Below the pieces are notes generated by a model. That model was not told the DNA's origin. It searched no databases and worked only from the letters and a program-made list of their open reading frames with translations. From NCBI RefSeq assembly GCF_023715705.1, contig NZ_JAMBOS010000006.1, forward strand, positions 147,696 through 211,695: 64,000 nucleotides of DNA, in the 5' to 3' direction. Positions 26,418 through 34,583 of this stretch are shown here, piece after piece. The stretch's first letter is position 1; every line of letters begins with the position of its first letter. Source of the DNA: Halalkalibacter oceani (GTDB lineage Bacteria; Bacillota; Bacilli; Bacillales; Bacillaceae_D). The translations under genes and the position numbers were made by a program.

Positions 26418-26457
26418 GCCCAGAAAGGAGCCTAGCTTCTCCTTTCTGGGCTTTTTC
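26418..26457 (+). terminator. Intrinsic terminator after the MFS exporter
   Basis: GCCCAGAAAGGAG pairs with CTCCTTTCTGGGC around an 8-nt loop, followed by TTTTTCT. Confidence 0.93.
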
Positions 26458-26556
26458 TGTTGCTTGGCAGGAAATAATCATCATTTGCAGCTCATATATA
26501 TAGAAAAGGTTTTTTACAACAGGAGGAAACTCCATTGAATGGAAAGAGGTGCTTTT

Positions 26557-26628
26557 ATGGATCATGAAATGAGGGAGCAAGGGAAGGGCCCTATTCCGCA
26601 GCCGATCCGAAGTGAACGAAAACTCTAA
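26557..26628 (+). CDS. Possible 23-residue peptide
   Basis: An ATG after AAAGAGGTGCTTTT opens 23 codons ending TAA at 26626 (start MDHEMREQGKG, end RSERKL). The composition is hydrophilic with no recognisable motif. It is retained only because of the ribosome binding site; a chance ORF is quite possible. Confidence 0.25.
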   Translation: MDHEMREQGKGPIPQPIRSERKL

Positions 26629-26637
26629 TTGAAAGAG

Positions 26638-26654
26638 ATAACGTTTAGCGTTAT
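26638..26654. promoter_or_regulatory. Inverted repeat upstream of the LysE-family gene
   Basis: ATAACG-TTTAG-CGTTAT lies 35 bp before the exporter start and could be an operator. Confidence 0.35.
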
Positions 26655-26688
26655 AGTTTAGGTTTAAATGATGATAGGGAGGGGTTAG

Positions 26689-27321
26689 ATGCTTTCATCT
26701 CTATTGCTATTTTCAATTACAAGTTTTCTTTTGATCATAGTCCCGGGGCCAGACACAGCAGTGATTACAAGGAATACGATTGTCCATCAGAAATCAGGTG
26801 GATTTAAAACCTTAATAGGGACACTCCTTGCTATAAGTGTCCATACTATAGCATCCATTGTAGGTTTATCAGCGATTATTATGCAATCAGCTATGGCATT
26901 CATGATTTTTAAGTATGTGGGTGCCATTTACCTCGTATACTTAGGAATAAAAGCTTTATTATCAATGAAAAAGGAAGAGGAGAGTTTAGGTGAAAAGATA
27001 CCAAATAGCGCACAGGGTAAACAAAAATCTCTCATGGTCCAAGGATTCCTGGCTAATATATTAAACCCTAAAGTGACAATTTTCTATCTGGCGTTTCTTC
27101 CTCAATTTATTACCCCTCAAACGGATACGTTAATGACATTCTTTGTGCTTGGTGCAGTATATTTGTTAATAAAACTTGCTTGGTTTACAGTATACATTTA
27201 TGTCATAAACCTAGTTCGTGTTTGGATGAGGAAAGAAGGTGTTAAAAAGGCAATGGAGGGCTTAAGTGGAGCGATTTTTATTATCTTTGGACTCCGTTTA
27301 GCTTTGGAAGAACCTAAATAA
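26689..27321 (+). CDS. LysE/RhtB-family amino acid exporter
   Basis: This 210-residue protein has six hydrophobic segments and the family signature PGPDTAVITRNTIVHQKSGG after TM1, plus ANILNPKVTIFYLAFLPQFI in the middle. RhtB-type proteins export homoserine, threonine or other amino acids and analogues. The ATG follows AGGGAGGGGTTAG. It is monocistronic, with an inverted repeat upstream and a terminator downstream, and is more AT-rich than the flanking genes. Confidence 0.9.
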   Translation: MLSSLLLFSITSFLLIIVPGPDTAVITRNTIVHQKSGGFKTLIGTLLAISVHTIASIVGLSAIIMQSAMAFMIFKYVGAIYLVYLGIKALLSMKKEEESLGEKIPNSAQGKQKSLMVQGFLANILNPKVTIFYLAFLPQFITPQTDTLMTFFVLGAVYLLIKLAWFTVYIYVINLVRVWMRKEGVKKAMEGLSGAIFIIFGLRLALEEPK

Positions 27322-27417
27322 TTTTTTAATAAAAGGGAGCAGGTTAATTTTCCGCTGTCGGTTTGTGTAGAAAATAATTTTTGGTAAACTTTGGAATCTG
27401 TTGAATTCACGATGTTA

Positions 27418-27456
27418 GGGATGTTCCTCCAAATGGAAGAACATCCCTCTACTTTT
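27418..27456 (+). terminator. Terminator after the LysE-family gene
   Basis: GGGATGTTCCTCC pairs with GGAAGAACATCCC (one bulge), followed by TCTACTTTTT. The structure ends where the convergent UxaA-type gene begins. Confidence 0.85.
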
Positions 27457-30158
27457 TATAATGAGATGCCTAGCAATCCGCGGGTGAATTGGAAATCAAT
27501 GTTCCCCTGCTGGAAGAGACGCGGGGTATAAGCATGCTCAATCGTTTGCTTACAGCGTTCTAAAATTTGCTCCGTCCAGATCGATGGATCACCGCTGAGG
27601 ATGAGATCCAGATCATTGGCAAATCGTTGCTGCATCGTCAGATTTGAAGACATTTGCAGCATCGGCACAAACGGGTGGGTTTGCATCGGCTGTTCATTTG
27701 TCAAGGCAATAAAGAGCTCAACGCCCGTGGCCGCTAATCCTGTAACCGTCTCAACCCAATGCGTCGTTGGCGCCTCCATTATATGGAACCCATTTTTACG
27801 GGCATGCTCACCGTATGATAACGACGGTTCGACTTTCGCTGCTGTAAACAGCGGCTTATGATAAGCTTCGGTCTCAAGCAATTGGCTGTTTTCAGGAAGG
27901 ACGACCAATCCGCCGGCACCGACAATCATTTTTGTTAAAGCGGCCAGCTGCTCTCCGTCAACATCAGTGACGGAACCATCAGTGATAATGCCGACGCGCA
28001 ACCCTTCAAGCCCGACTACTTCTTCTTTTCGCGGCGGAGTGACGGCCAATTGCTCGGTAAACCAAGCTTCGACCTTTTCCGTTACTTTTTTAATGCCGCC
28101 ATCAAGCTGAATGCTGGCAAAGCCGAGCCGGCTCGGGTCGATGTCATTCTCTTTCATTTGATTTTTCATAAAGTCATTATGTGTTTTCTCACAGCCATGC
28201 TCCAGCAGAAGGCAATGTTTAACAAGAGGATGACGAAGATAGCCCATCATCGTGCGGGCATACATCTGTTCAGGCTGACCAGCCGAGTTCCCACAGCCTT
28301 CCGTATGAGCCAATGCCACAAAGCGGGACAGACCTTTTTCCTGACCGAGCTCTTTTTCATTCAGACGCTTGGCGATCATATTGGCGACCTGACCGGAACA
28401 GAGACTCGTCGGTAAAATTAAGCCGATGGCGTCACTGGCGAGATGATCGTTCTGACGCGTAAAGCTGAATGTGACAGAAGGGATGACTGCTCCGTCTGTG
28501 CGGATGGCAATCGGCTCACCAGTCGGCTCCGGCTTAGTGAGCAGCTCTTTAAGTTTGCTCGCATCGGTCTGCTGCCAGTTGCGCCAAATTTGTACTTGCG
28601 CATGGCCTGCTCTTTCCCCGACACTGCGTTGACCGGAGGCTGTTTTCAACATTAATTCAAATGTTTGCTTGCCGAGCTCATCCATCGGCATGCCATCCTG
28701 ATACAGACCGGCATTAATATCCATATCCTTTGAAAGCAGCTCGAACCGGCGGGAAGTCGTCACGACCTTGAGCGTCGGCACAAACGGAAAGTTGGTCACA
28801 GAGCCATTTCCTGTTGTAAAGAAAATCAGATTACAGCCGGAGGCAACCTGGCCGGCGATACTTTCAAGATCGTTCCCCGGACTGTCCATGAAATGAAATC
28901 CTGAATTGTGCATTGGCGCACCGTAATCAATCGCATAATCAAGACGCATATCCGGATCTTTTTTGCGGGCGGCACCAATCGACTTCAAATAAATATTATA
29001 GAGTCCGCGGAATTTATTTCCGCCTGATGGATTCCCTTCGGCATTCGCCCCATGCCAGGCCGTCCGTGTCTTAAACTCATCGATTAACGTTAAAAACTTG
29101 CGTGCCGTCTCGACGTCGCGAACTTTCTGCAGAACATACGGTTCAGCTCCGATTAGTTCATCCGTTTCCGCAAGGTTGGCAGCGCCGCCATACTGGATTA
29201 ACTCCTTTGAAATCCAACCGAGCAACGGATTGGCGGAAATGCCGGAGAAGGAGTCGGAACCACCGCACTGCAAAGCGATTTTAAGATGGCTGATTGACTC
29301 GGGTGTTCGTTCGATTGCATTTACAGCCGGCAACCATTGTCGGACAATTTCTTCCCCTTTGGCCAAGCTTTCTTCAAATCCATCCTGGATAGAAAGGAAG
29401 CGGTGCAGAACATCATCAACCGGGTAATCGTGGCTTCTTGCATATTCTTCAACCATTTTGTTGGTAACGCCTTCATTTCCGTAATCGACGAGCAGAACGG
29501 CACCGACGTTTGGGTTGACCATAAATCCGGAAAGGGTCCGTAATAACAATGGAAGGTTGTTCGGCTGCTTTATGTCTCCTTCTGTATGAGCGACCGGGAC
29601 AATTCCGTCAATTTGCGGATAATTCGGCAGTTCGCCTTTCAGGCGCGCAGCCAGCTGTTTCACATAACTGCCGGTTCGTGAAGTTGTGCCTAACAGGACG
29701 ACCATATTTCTTGTTCCGACCCCGCGTGCTTTGCTGCGACGATAGCCCATGAACGTCCGTGTTTCCTTATACGTGGGCAGGGCAGGGGCAGGCTGGAAGC
29801 TTTCCTCATCAAGAACAAATTCCGGTACATCGTCGGAAAAATTCGGCTCCGGCGGCAAGGCGAAGTCAAGCCCACGCACACTCAGCGCCTCAAGCACTCC
29901 CTCGTTAATCACGTAATTTCCAGGCTGGATTTCCTTCTGCGCGACGCCAAATGGCAGTGCCCACGAAAGCATATCATCGCCCGGCGCAATTGGTTTTACC
30001 GCAAAGCGGTGCCCTTCCATGACTGTATAATCCAAAGTCAGCTCCTGCCCCTGATAGTGAATCACCGTACCAGCATCGAGCTGACGCGTCGCCACTGCGA
30101 CATTATCTTCCGGTAACGGAAGTCTAGCAACTTCATCAAATTTGTAAGATAAATTCAT
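27456..30158 (-). CDS. Double-length UxaA/GarD-type sugar-acid dehydratase
   Basis: This 900-residue protein starts at the ATG at 30158 (AAGGAG ten bases upstream). Residues ~10-95 form an SAF domain, followed by two consecutive UxaA/GarD-like modules. Copy 1 (about 150-530) keeps LQCGGSDSFSG (297-307) but has TTSRTGSYV and HTEGD where copy 2 (about 555-890) has PTSLCSGQVA and HTEGCG (618-623). Copy 2 lacks the CGGSD motif. Altronate and galactarate dehydratases are about 500 residues with one module, so the cysteine motifs are here divided between copies. Aldarate or aldonate dehydration is the likely activity. A cre-like site lies 72 bp upstream. Confidence 0.85.
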   Translation of the reverse strand: MNLSYKFDEVARLPLPEDNVAVATRQLDAGTVIHYQGQELTLDYTVMEGHRFAVKPIAPGDDMLSWALPFGVAQKEIQPGNYVINEGVLEALSVRGLDFALPPEPNFSDDVPEFVLDEESFQPAPALPTYKETRTFMGYRRSKARGVGTRNMVVLLGTTSRTGSYVKQLAARLKGELPNYPQIDGIVPVAHTEGDIKQPNNLPLLLRTLSGFMVNPNVGAVLLVDYGNEGVTNKMVEEYARSHDYPVDDVLHRFLSIQDGFEESLAKGEEIVRQWLPAVNAIERTPESISHLKIALQCGGSDSFSGISANPLLGWISKELIQYGGAANLAETDELIGAEPYVLQKVRDVETARKFLTLIDEFKTRTAWHGANAEGNPSGGNKFRGLYNIYLKSIGAARKKDPDMRLDYAIDYGAPMHNSGFHFMDSPGNDLESIAGQVASGCNLIFFTTGNGSVTNFPFVPTLKVVTTSRRFELLSKDMDINAGLYQDGMPMDELGKQTFELMLKTASGQRSVGERAGHAQVQIWRNWQQTDASKLKELLTKPEPTGEPIAIRTDGAVIPSVTFSFTRQNDHLASDAIGLILPTSLCSGQVANMIAKRLNEKELGQEKGLSRFVALAHTEGCGNSAGQPEQMYARTMMGYLRHPLVKHCLLLEHGCEKTHNDFMKNQMKENDIDPSRLGFASIQLDGGIKKVTEKVEAWFTEQLAVTPPRKEEVVGLEGLRVGIITDGSVTDVDGEQLAALTKMIVGAGGLVVLPENSQLLETEAYHKPLFTAAKVEPSLSYGEHARKNGFHIMEAPTTHWVETVTGLAATGVELFIALTNEQPMQTHPFVPMLQMSSNLTMQQRFANDLDLILSGDPSIWTEQILERCKQTIEHAYTPRLFQQGNIDFQFTRGLLGISL

Positions 30159-30229
30159 AGTTTTCAAACTCCTTACTGTAGATTTCTATCAACAATCTAT
30201 CATCATGGCTAAAACGATGCTCAGAAAGC

Positions 30230-30247
30230 TTGAAAGCGTTTTATAAA
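30230..30247 (-). promoter_or_regulatory. cre-like site upstream of the UxaA-type gene
   Basis: TTGAAAGCGTTTTATAAA (given on the plus strand) shares TTGAAAGCGYTTT with the sites at 10314 and 22315. It lies about 72 bp upstream of the start codon, in the promoter region. Confidence 0.55.
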
Positions 30248-30373
30248 TTTTTTAATAAAAATCGAAGTCCCGTTTTTAGCATAGATGAGCTCATGTACAT
30301 ATTTTATCACAGAATGAAAAAAAACGGCTGATATTTTCTTATAAACAGTGCTTTCTTATAATATGTTCAAAGA

Positions 30374-31414
30374 ATGACCATCGTTCTGGAAGCGGTCCCT
30401 GGTGGTTTTTTAGGTGTCGGCGTATTTTTTGTCTTATCCGGCTATCTCATTACAGACCTTCTCATGATGGAGTGGAAAAATACGAGGCGAATTGATTTTC
30501 GCCAGTTTTGGATCCGGCGAATCAAGCGTCTGCTTCCTACCCAGCTTGTCGTCTTACTGGCTGTCGCGCTATGGACAGCGCTGTTTCATCCTCTGCAATT
30601 AGCGAATCTTTTGGGAGACTGGTTCGCATCTCTTTTTTATTTGACGAACTGGTGGTTCATCTTTCACGATGTCGGCTATTTTTCTAATTTTGGACTGCCT
30701 TCTCCGCTCTTGCATTTCTGGTCGCTCGCTGTTGAGGAGCAGTTTTATCTCATTTGGCCATTTTTGCTTTTACTTGGCCTTCGGTTCGTTCGTAACCACA
30801 GGCTTCTCACTAGTTTGATCTTCATCGGAGCTCTGGCTTCGATCGTTGGAATGGCAGCGCTCTATCAACCGGGGCTACTCGATACTAGCAGAGTCTATTT
30901 CGGGACAGATACCCGCGCCTTCTCTCTTCTGATCGGAGCGGCACTTGCGCTAAGTTTACCGAGCCAAATCGTCAAGGAGAAGCTGGCTGATCATAATGGG
31001 GCGCGTCTCGCCCTTAATTTTATCGGGACTGTCAGCTTGGCCGGTTTGCTTTGGATGATGTGGAAGACGACCGAGTATGATGCTTTCCTGTACCGCGGTG
31101 GTATGGTGCTGCAGTCATTGGCGGCAGCTGGCTTGATCGTCGCCGCCGTTCACCCCTCTACTTGGATCAATCGTGTTTTCGAATGGAAGTGGCTACGGTG
31201 GTTCGGCATTCGTTCATACGGTATTTATTTATGGCATTATCCGGTTATCGTTTTGTTCTTTCCGGCAGGAAATGGAGAAAATCGGCTCGTTTGGATGTTG
31301 ATCCAAATGGGGATTACGCTTGTGGTTGCCACGTTGTCTTGGCGGTTTATCGCGCAGCCAATCCGTTCCGGTGCGAAAAGAAGGAAGTGGAGGGAACTCA
31401 CTCCTTCACAATAA
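30374..31414 (+). pseudogene. N-terminally truncated acyltransferase-3 (OatA-type) gene
   Basis: The ORF encodes 346 residues of an Acyltransferase_3 membrane domain, beginning near VPGGFLGVGVFFVLSGYLIT and containing LHFWSLAVEEQFYLIWP and SYGIYLWHYPVIV. Family members start about 30 residues earlier with a membrane helix holding the RGLAVxxVxxYH motif and a catalytic His; these are absent. No ribosome binding site precedes the ATG, and no matching sequence is found upstream in any frame. The C-terminal SGNH esterase domain of OatA is also missing. It probably lost both ends and is non-functional, although a working truncated transferase cannot be ruled out. Confidence 0.65.
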
Positions 31415-31586
31415 ATAAGGAATGAAACCGATTAATGAGCTTGAGACAAAACTAGCTTTGGACCTACTGGCAATGGCTTCATACGCCACAAGCCCGTTGT
31501 GAGAAACCCACTCGTATAATTAATAATTTCAATGAATTACTCATGATACGATAGAATTAATCTATAAGGGAGAGAGAGGGTTTACA

Positions 31587-32468
31587 ATGAACTTGCAGCA
31601 GCTCGATATTTATTATCGGTTTTGCCAATCGAAAAATGTCACAAAGGTCGCGCGTGAGATGAATTTAAAGCAGCCAACCGTCTCTTTCCACTTGAAAAAG
31701 CTGCGGGACTCTTTAGGTGTGATCTTGTATGAACAAAAGGGGGAAGAAACCGTCCTAACCTCGGCCGGTTCGATGCTTTACCAGTATGCGGAGAAAATTC
31801 TTCTGCTCGTATCGGAAGCTGAACGGGTGATGAAGGATTATCAATCGTATAAAAGAGGGGAGCTGCAAATCGGGGCGAGTACGATTCCGGCAAGCTATGT
31901 GTTACCGCCTATTTGCAGTCAGTTTCATGTGAAGCGACCGAACGTCCAAATTACGCTCCATGTTCATTCAGCCCCTACGATCATCAAGATGGTCGAAGCA
32001 AAGCAGGTCGATTTCGGCATCGTCTCGATTCAACCGCTACAGCATTCATTGCTGCTATGCAAAGCGATTGTCCCGGATCGCCTTGTCTTCGTTCATTCCC
32101 CCGATCATCCTTTAGCGGAGAAAGAGCAAATAACGCTTGAAGATATCGAACAAGTCCCGATTTATATTCACCAGTCCGGTTCCACGCGTCAAATCATTGA
32201 TAAGTGGGTGGAGCGGGAGAAACTCAGCTTACATATTCAAATGGAATTAACGAGTATTGAGGCGATCAAGCAGATGGTTATCCTCGGTACGGGGGCGACG
32301 ATTTTATCAGAGCGGGCTGTGGAGGAGGAAGTAAAACAGAACAAGCTTGCCGTCCGGCCGTTACCAAACTTCATTCATGACCGTTCGATCTCAGTGATCT
32401 ATCGGCATGACCGTCCGATCAGTCCGCTGATGCAGGAGTTTATGACCGATGTATTCAGGAGTGTATAA
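31587..32468 (+). CDS. LysR-family transcriptional regulator
   Basis: This 293-residue protein has an N-terminal winged helix-turn-helix (about residues 1-60: FCQSKNVTKVAREMNLKQPT, then VSFHLKKLRDSLGVILYEQ) and a periplasmic-binding-like effector domain (about 88-290, beginning GELQIGASTIPASYVLP). It resembles the CysL/YwfK group. The ATG follows AGGGAGAGAGAGGG. No divergent target gene is adjacent: the truncated acyltransferase lies upstream in the same direction. The UxaA-type gene further upstream is a possible but unproven target. Confidence 0.9.
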   Translation: MNLQQLDIYYRFCQSKNVTKVAREMNLKQPTVSFHLKKLRDSLGVILYEQKGEETVLTSAGSMLYQYAEKILLLVSEAERVMKDYQSYKRGELQIGASTIPASYVLPPICSQFHVKRPNVQITLHVHSAPTIIKMVEAKQVDFGIVSIQPLQHSLLLCKAIVPDRLVFVHSPDHPLAEKEQITLEDIEQVPIYIHQSGSTRQIIDKWVEREKLSLHIQMELTSIEAIKQMVILGTGATILSERAVEEEVKQNKLAVRPLPNFIHDRSISVIYRHDRPISPLMQEFMTDVFRSV

Positions 32469-32504
32469 TTGATTGGTTGAAGAAAGTTAGGATTTATATG
32501 AAGA

Positions 32505-32732
32505 GTGGCGAAGTGTGTAACGGAAGGGACGATAGTAGAGATGGTGATCTTACAAGCTTCCTTTATTAGTTGCTTCCACTGAGAGTTCAAGGAAACCTTA
32601 AAGATCAATGTTAAGTATATCCGAGATATCATCAAGGACATATTAGAAAAAATGCCTATTCCAAAGGGAGAAATTTCACTTTTATTCACTTTTTTAAGAA
32701 ATTTAGTCTGTAAGGTGAAATTGAAAAGATAA
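32505..32732 (+). pseudogene. Possible decayed small gene with an in-frame stop
   Basis: One frame reads a protein-like sequence of 75 codons interrupted by a TGA at 32580. The second half, ETLKINVKYIRDIIKDILEK followed by MPIPKGEISLLFTFLRNL, looks coding (amphipathic helices), but I recognise no family. AT-rich. It could also be chance. Confidence 0.25.
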
Positions 32733-32759
32733 ATGTTTCCTCTTAGTTTCACCTTACAG
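32708..32759. repeat. 13-bp perfect inverted repeat
   Basis: CTGTAAGGTGAAA (32708-32720) and TTTCACCTTACAG (32747-32759) are separated by 26 nt, between the possible decayed ORF and the membrane protein gene. No T tract follows on either strand. It may be a transcript-end stem or a trace of a small mobile element. Confidence 0.55.
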
Positions 32760-32799
32760 GAGGTTATTTGGTTCTCATAATATATTTAGTAATATGGTG

Positions 32800-33084
32800 T
32801 TATTTTCTAACGGAAGAATATTTTTGATAAAGGACTATTAAAGACGATGTATACCAGACATATGGGAGATGCTCTATTGCTATCGCACCAGGCAGTATAA
32901 CAAGCAAGTCTATGAGCACAAGCACGAGTACAGCAAAAAGGAATTGGATAATAATAAATCCATAGGGGATATACTTTGTAAATAACAATAAAGCACCATA
33001 AAAAATTAGCACCCATATTAATGTAATAATTAGCACAATAAATATCCTTTCGAAGACAATAGCAGTTGAAATATTCTCAATCAT
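32800..33084 (-). CDS. Small hydrophobic membrane protein
   Basis: This 94-residue protein with ATG at 33084 after GGGAGGGAAGTAG has two long hydrophobic segments (about residues 12-37 and 43-68), followed by a short Tyr-rich tail ending YQKYSSVRK. I recognise no family. It lies downstream of the orphan secreted-protein gene on the same strand in a notably AT-rich stretch, separated from it by a strong terminator, so it is probably transcribed separately. Confidence 0.65.
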   Translation of the reverse strand: MIENISTAIVFERIFIVLIITLIWVLIFYGALLLFTKYIPYGFIIIQFLFAVLVLVLIDLLVILPGAIAIEHLPYVWYTSSLIVLYQKYSSVRK

Positions 33085-33106
33085 CTACTTCCCTCCCAAT
33101 TCTTTA

Positions 33107-33151
33107 AAATATAAGACAGCTCATTTAAATGAGCCGTCTTATATTTTACAC
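33107..33151 (-). terminator. Terminator after the orphan secreted protein gene
   Basis: TAAAATATAAGAC/GTCTTATATTTTA and an inner CTCATTT/AAATGAG give an almost perfectly symmetric stem. It ends with T/A tracts on both sides, 13 bp past the stop codon at 33164. Confidence 0.9.
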
Positions 33152-33163
33152 CATTAAGAATAA

Positions 33164-34282
33164 TTAACGAACAGGTCTATAGTAGTTAGTTGCATCTGCT
33201 CTAGTTGTTGCATATTCTCTAATATGACCAACATATTCATATTTCAGCCATGTATTTTGTGTGATAACCGCCTGACCATTACTATTTAAAGGCATACCAC
33301 GGGGCATTACAAGTTGAGAATGTGCTGCGATACCATCAGTCTCATAACTTGATGCTCTTGCAAGATTTAATTGATACCAAACTCTTAATGTCTGAACATT
33401 AGCAGTGCTGTTAATGTTAGTACGTGATATAGGTATAAAGATTGGAATATCTCTAGTAGTAAACGGAATGCTAAATGAAATATTTCTAGTTCCTGGAGAT
33501 GCAGGGTTAATAGTTTGTTTTCTACCGGTTCCCTGCATACCGTTTTGAATTTGTGCTTCGTAAAGCCAAGTTTGTTGAATAGCACTGCTTGGTTGTGATG
33601 CTAAAGTATTAGCTTCCCTAACAACAGGTCTTAATCTAGTAATCCAATCTGCTCTTTCGCTCATACCAGGAGTAGTAAAAGTGTCTAGTCTTATTCCTGT
33701 ATTACTAACAATGACATTAGTTCTTGTCATATCTCCAGTATTCATAAGAGCTATCTCATTTTCCTCACTTAAGATTGTTTTAAATTCAGTTGATGTTTCA
33801 ATTTTAGGCTTGGAATCACCATCTAAATTAATTGTGAAGGGATGAATTCTATTCTCATCTTCATCTAGTTCAAAAATATTAATCACAGCATTCCCGTCTT
33901 CAAGAATAAACATTTCAAAATGTAATTCTCCATTATTTACAATTCCAGTATATCCATTAGCTTTGTGTCCTTCAAATTCATTAAAAGAAGCTGTAGAAGT
34001 TAATTCATATGATGTCAAATACTCATCAGTGGCATTAGGAATATGTATCGTTCCAGAAACAACACCATCGACTAATTCTAAGTCAGCTTTAACCAAGTTG
34101 TCTTGAATAGCTTTTTTCTCAACTAAAAATGTTGAAATTCTGTTTTCTTCATATCGCGTATCCTGCACGTATCCACTTGTTTTGAAGCTAGTTACATCAT
34201 TTTTTGACTGGCTGTCTGCGAATGTAGAGGTGGGCAAAAGTAAACTAAAACAAAGTAAACTTCCGATAACGACTTTTCTCAA
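33164..34282 (-). CDS. Orphan secreted protein, unknown function
   Basis: Translation probably starts at a TTG at 34282 (AAAGGAG eleven bases upstream), giving 372 residues with a clear signal peptide (MRKVVIGSLLCFSLLLPTST followed by FA). The mature protein is rich in Thr, Asn and Ser and looks beta-rich, with no domain I recognise. The middle part contains NTGIRLDTFTTPGMSERADW followed by a region of aromatic strands. Base composition is markedly AT-rich compared with flanking housekeeping genes, which suggests recent acquisition. It is monocistronic with its own terminator. Confidence 0.7.
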   Translation of the reverse strand: MRKVVIGSLLCFSLLLPTSTFADSQSKNDVTSFKTSGYVQDTRYEENRISTFLVEKKAIQDNLVKADLELVDGVVSGTIHIPNATDEYLTSYELTSTASFNEFEGHKANGYTGIVNNGELHFEMFILEDGNAVINIFELDEDENRIHPFTINLDGDSKPKIETSTEFKTILSEENEIALMNTGDMTRTNVIVSNTGIRLDTFTTPGMSERADWITRLRPVVREANTLASQPSSAIQQTWLYEAQIQNGMQGTGRKQTINPASPGTRNISFSIPFTTRDIPIFIPISRTNINSTANVQTLRVWYQLNLARASSYETDGIAAHSQLVMPRGMPLNSNGQAVITQNTWLKYEYVGHIREYATTRADATNYYRPVR

Positions 34283-34583
34283 TAAAATCACTTCTCCTTT
34301 TACATTTTTACCACAAAATATATTTTCTGTGATTATTTCCAATAATAAGTAAAATATCTAAAAATGTCAATGAATTAAAGTGAAATTTCCAAAAAAAAAT
34401 AAAAAATTATGGATCGTCAGCTTTGCATTAAAAAGCAAGTAAGAGGTGTCTGAAAAACATCCGTTTATTCAGAATCATCCAAATAGTTATTTATTATCGT
34501 CTTTATCGCAAATTTTGTCGAATTATCATATACTAATCTAGTCAAATTGTAGATTACATACTATGTAGTAGGAGGCACGCTTC
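34283..34583. other. AT-rich intergenic region
   Basis: About 300 bp between the divergent secreted-protein and chemoreceptor genes. It must contain both promoters, but I could not assign boxes with confidence. No small ORF with a ribosome binding site and no strong hairpin was seen. Confidence 0.5.
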
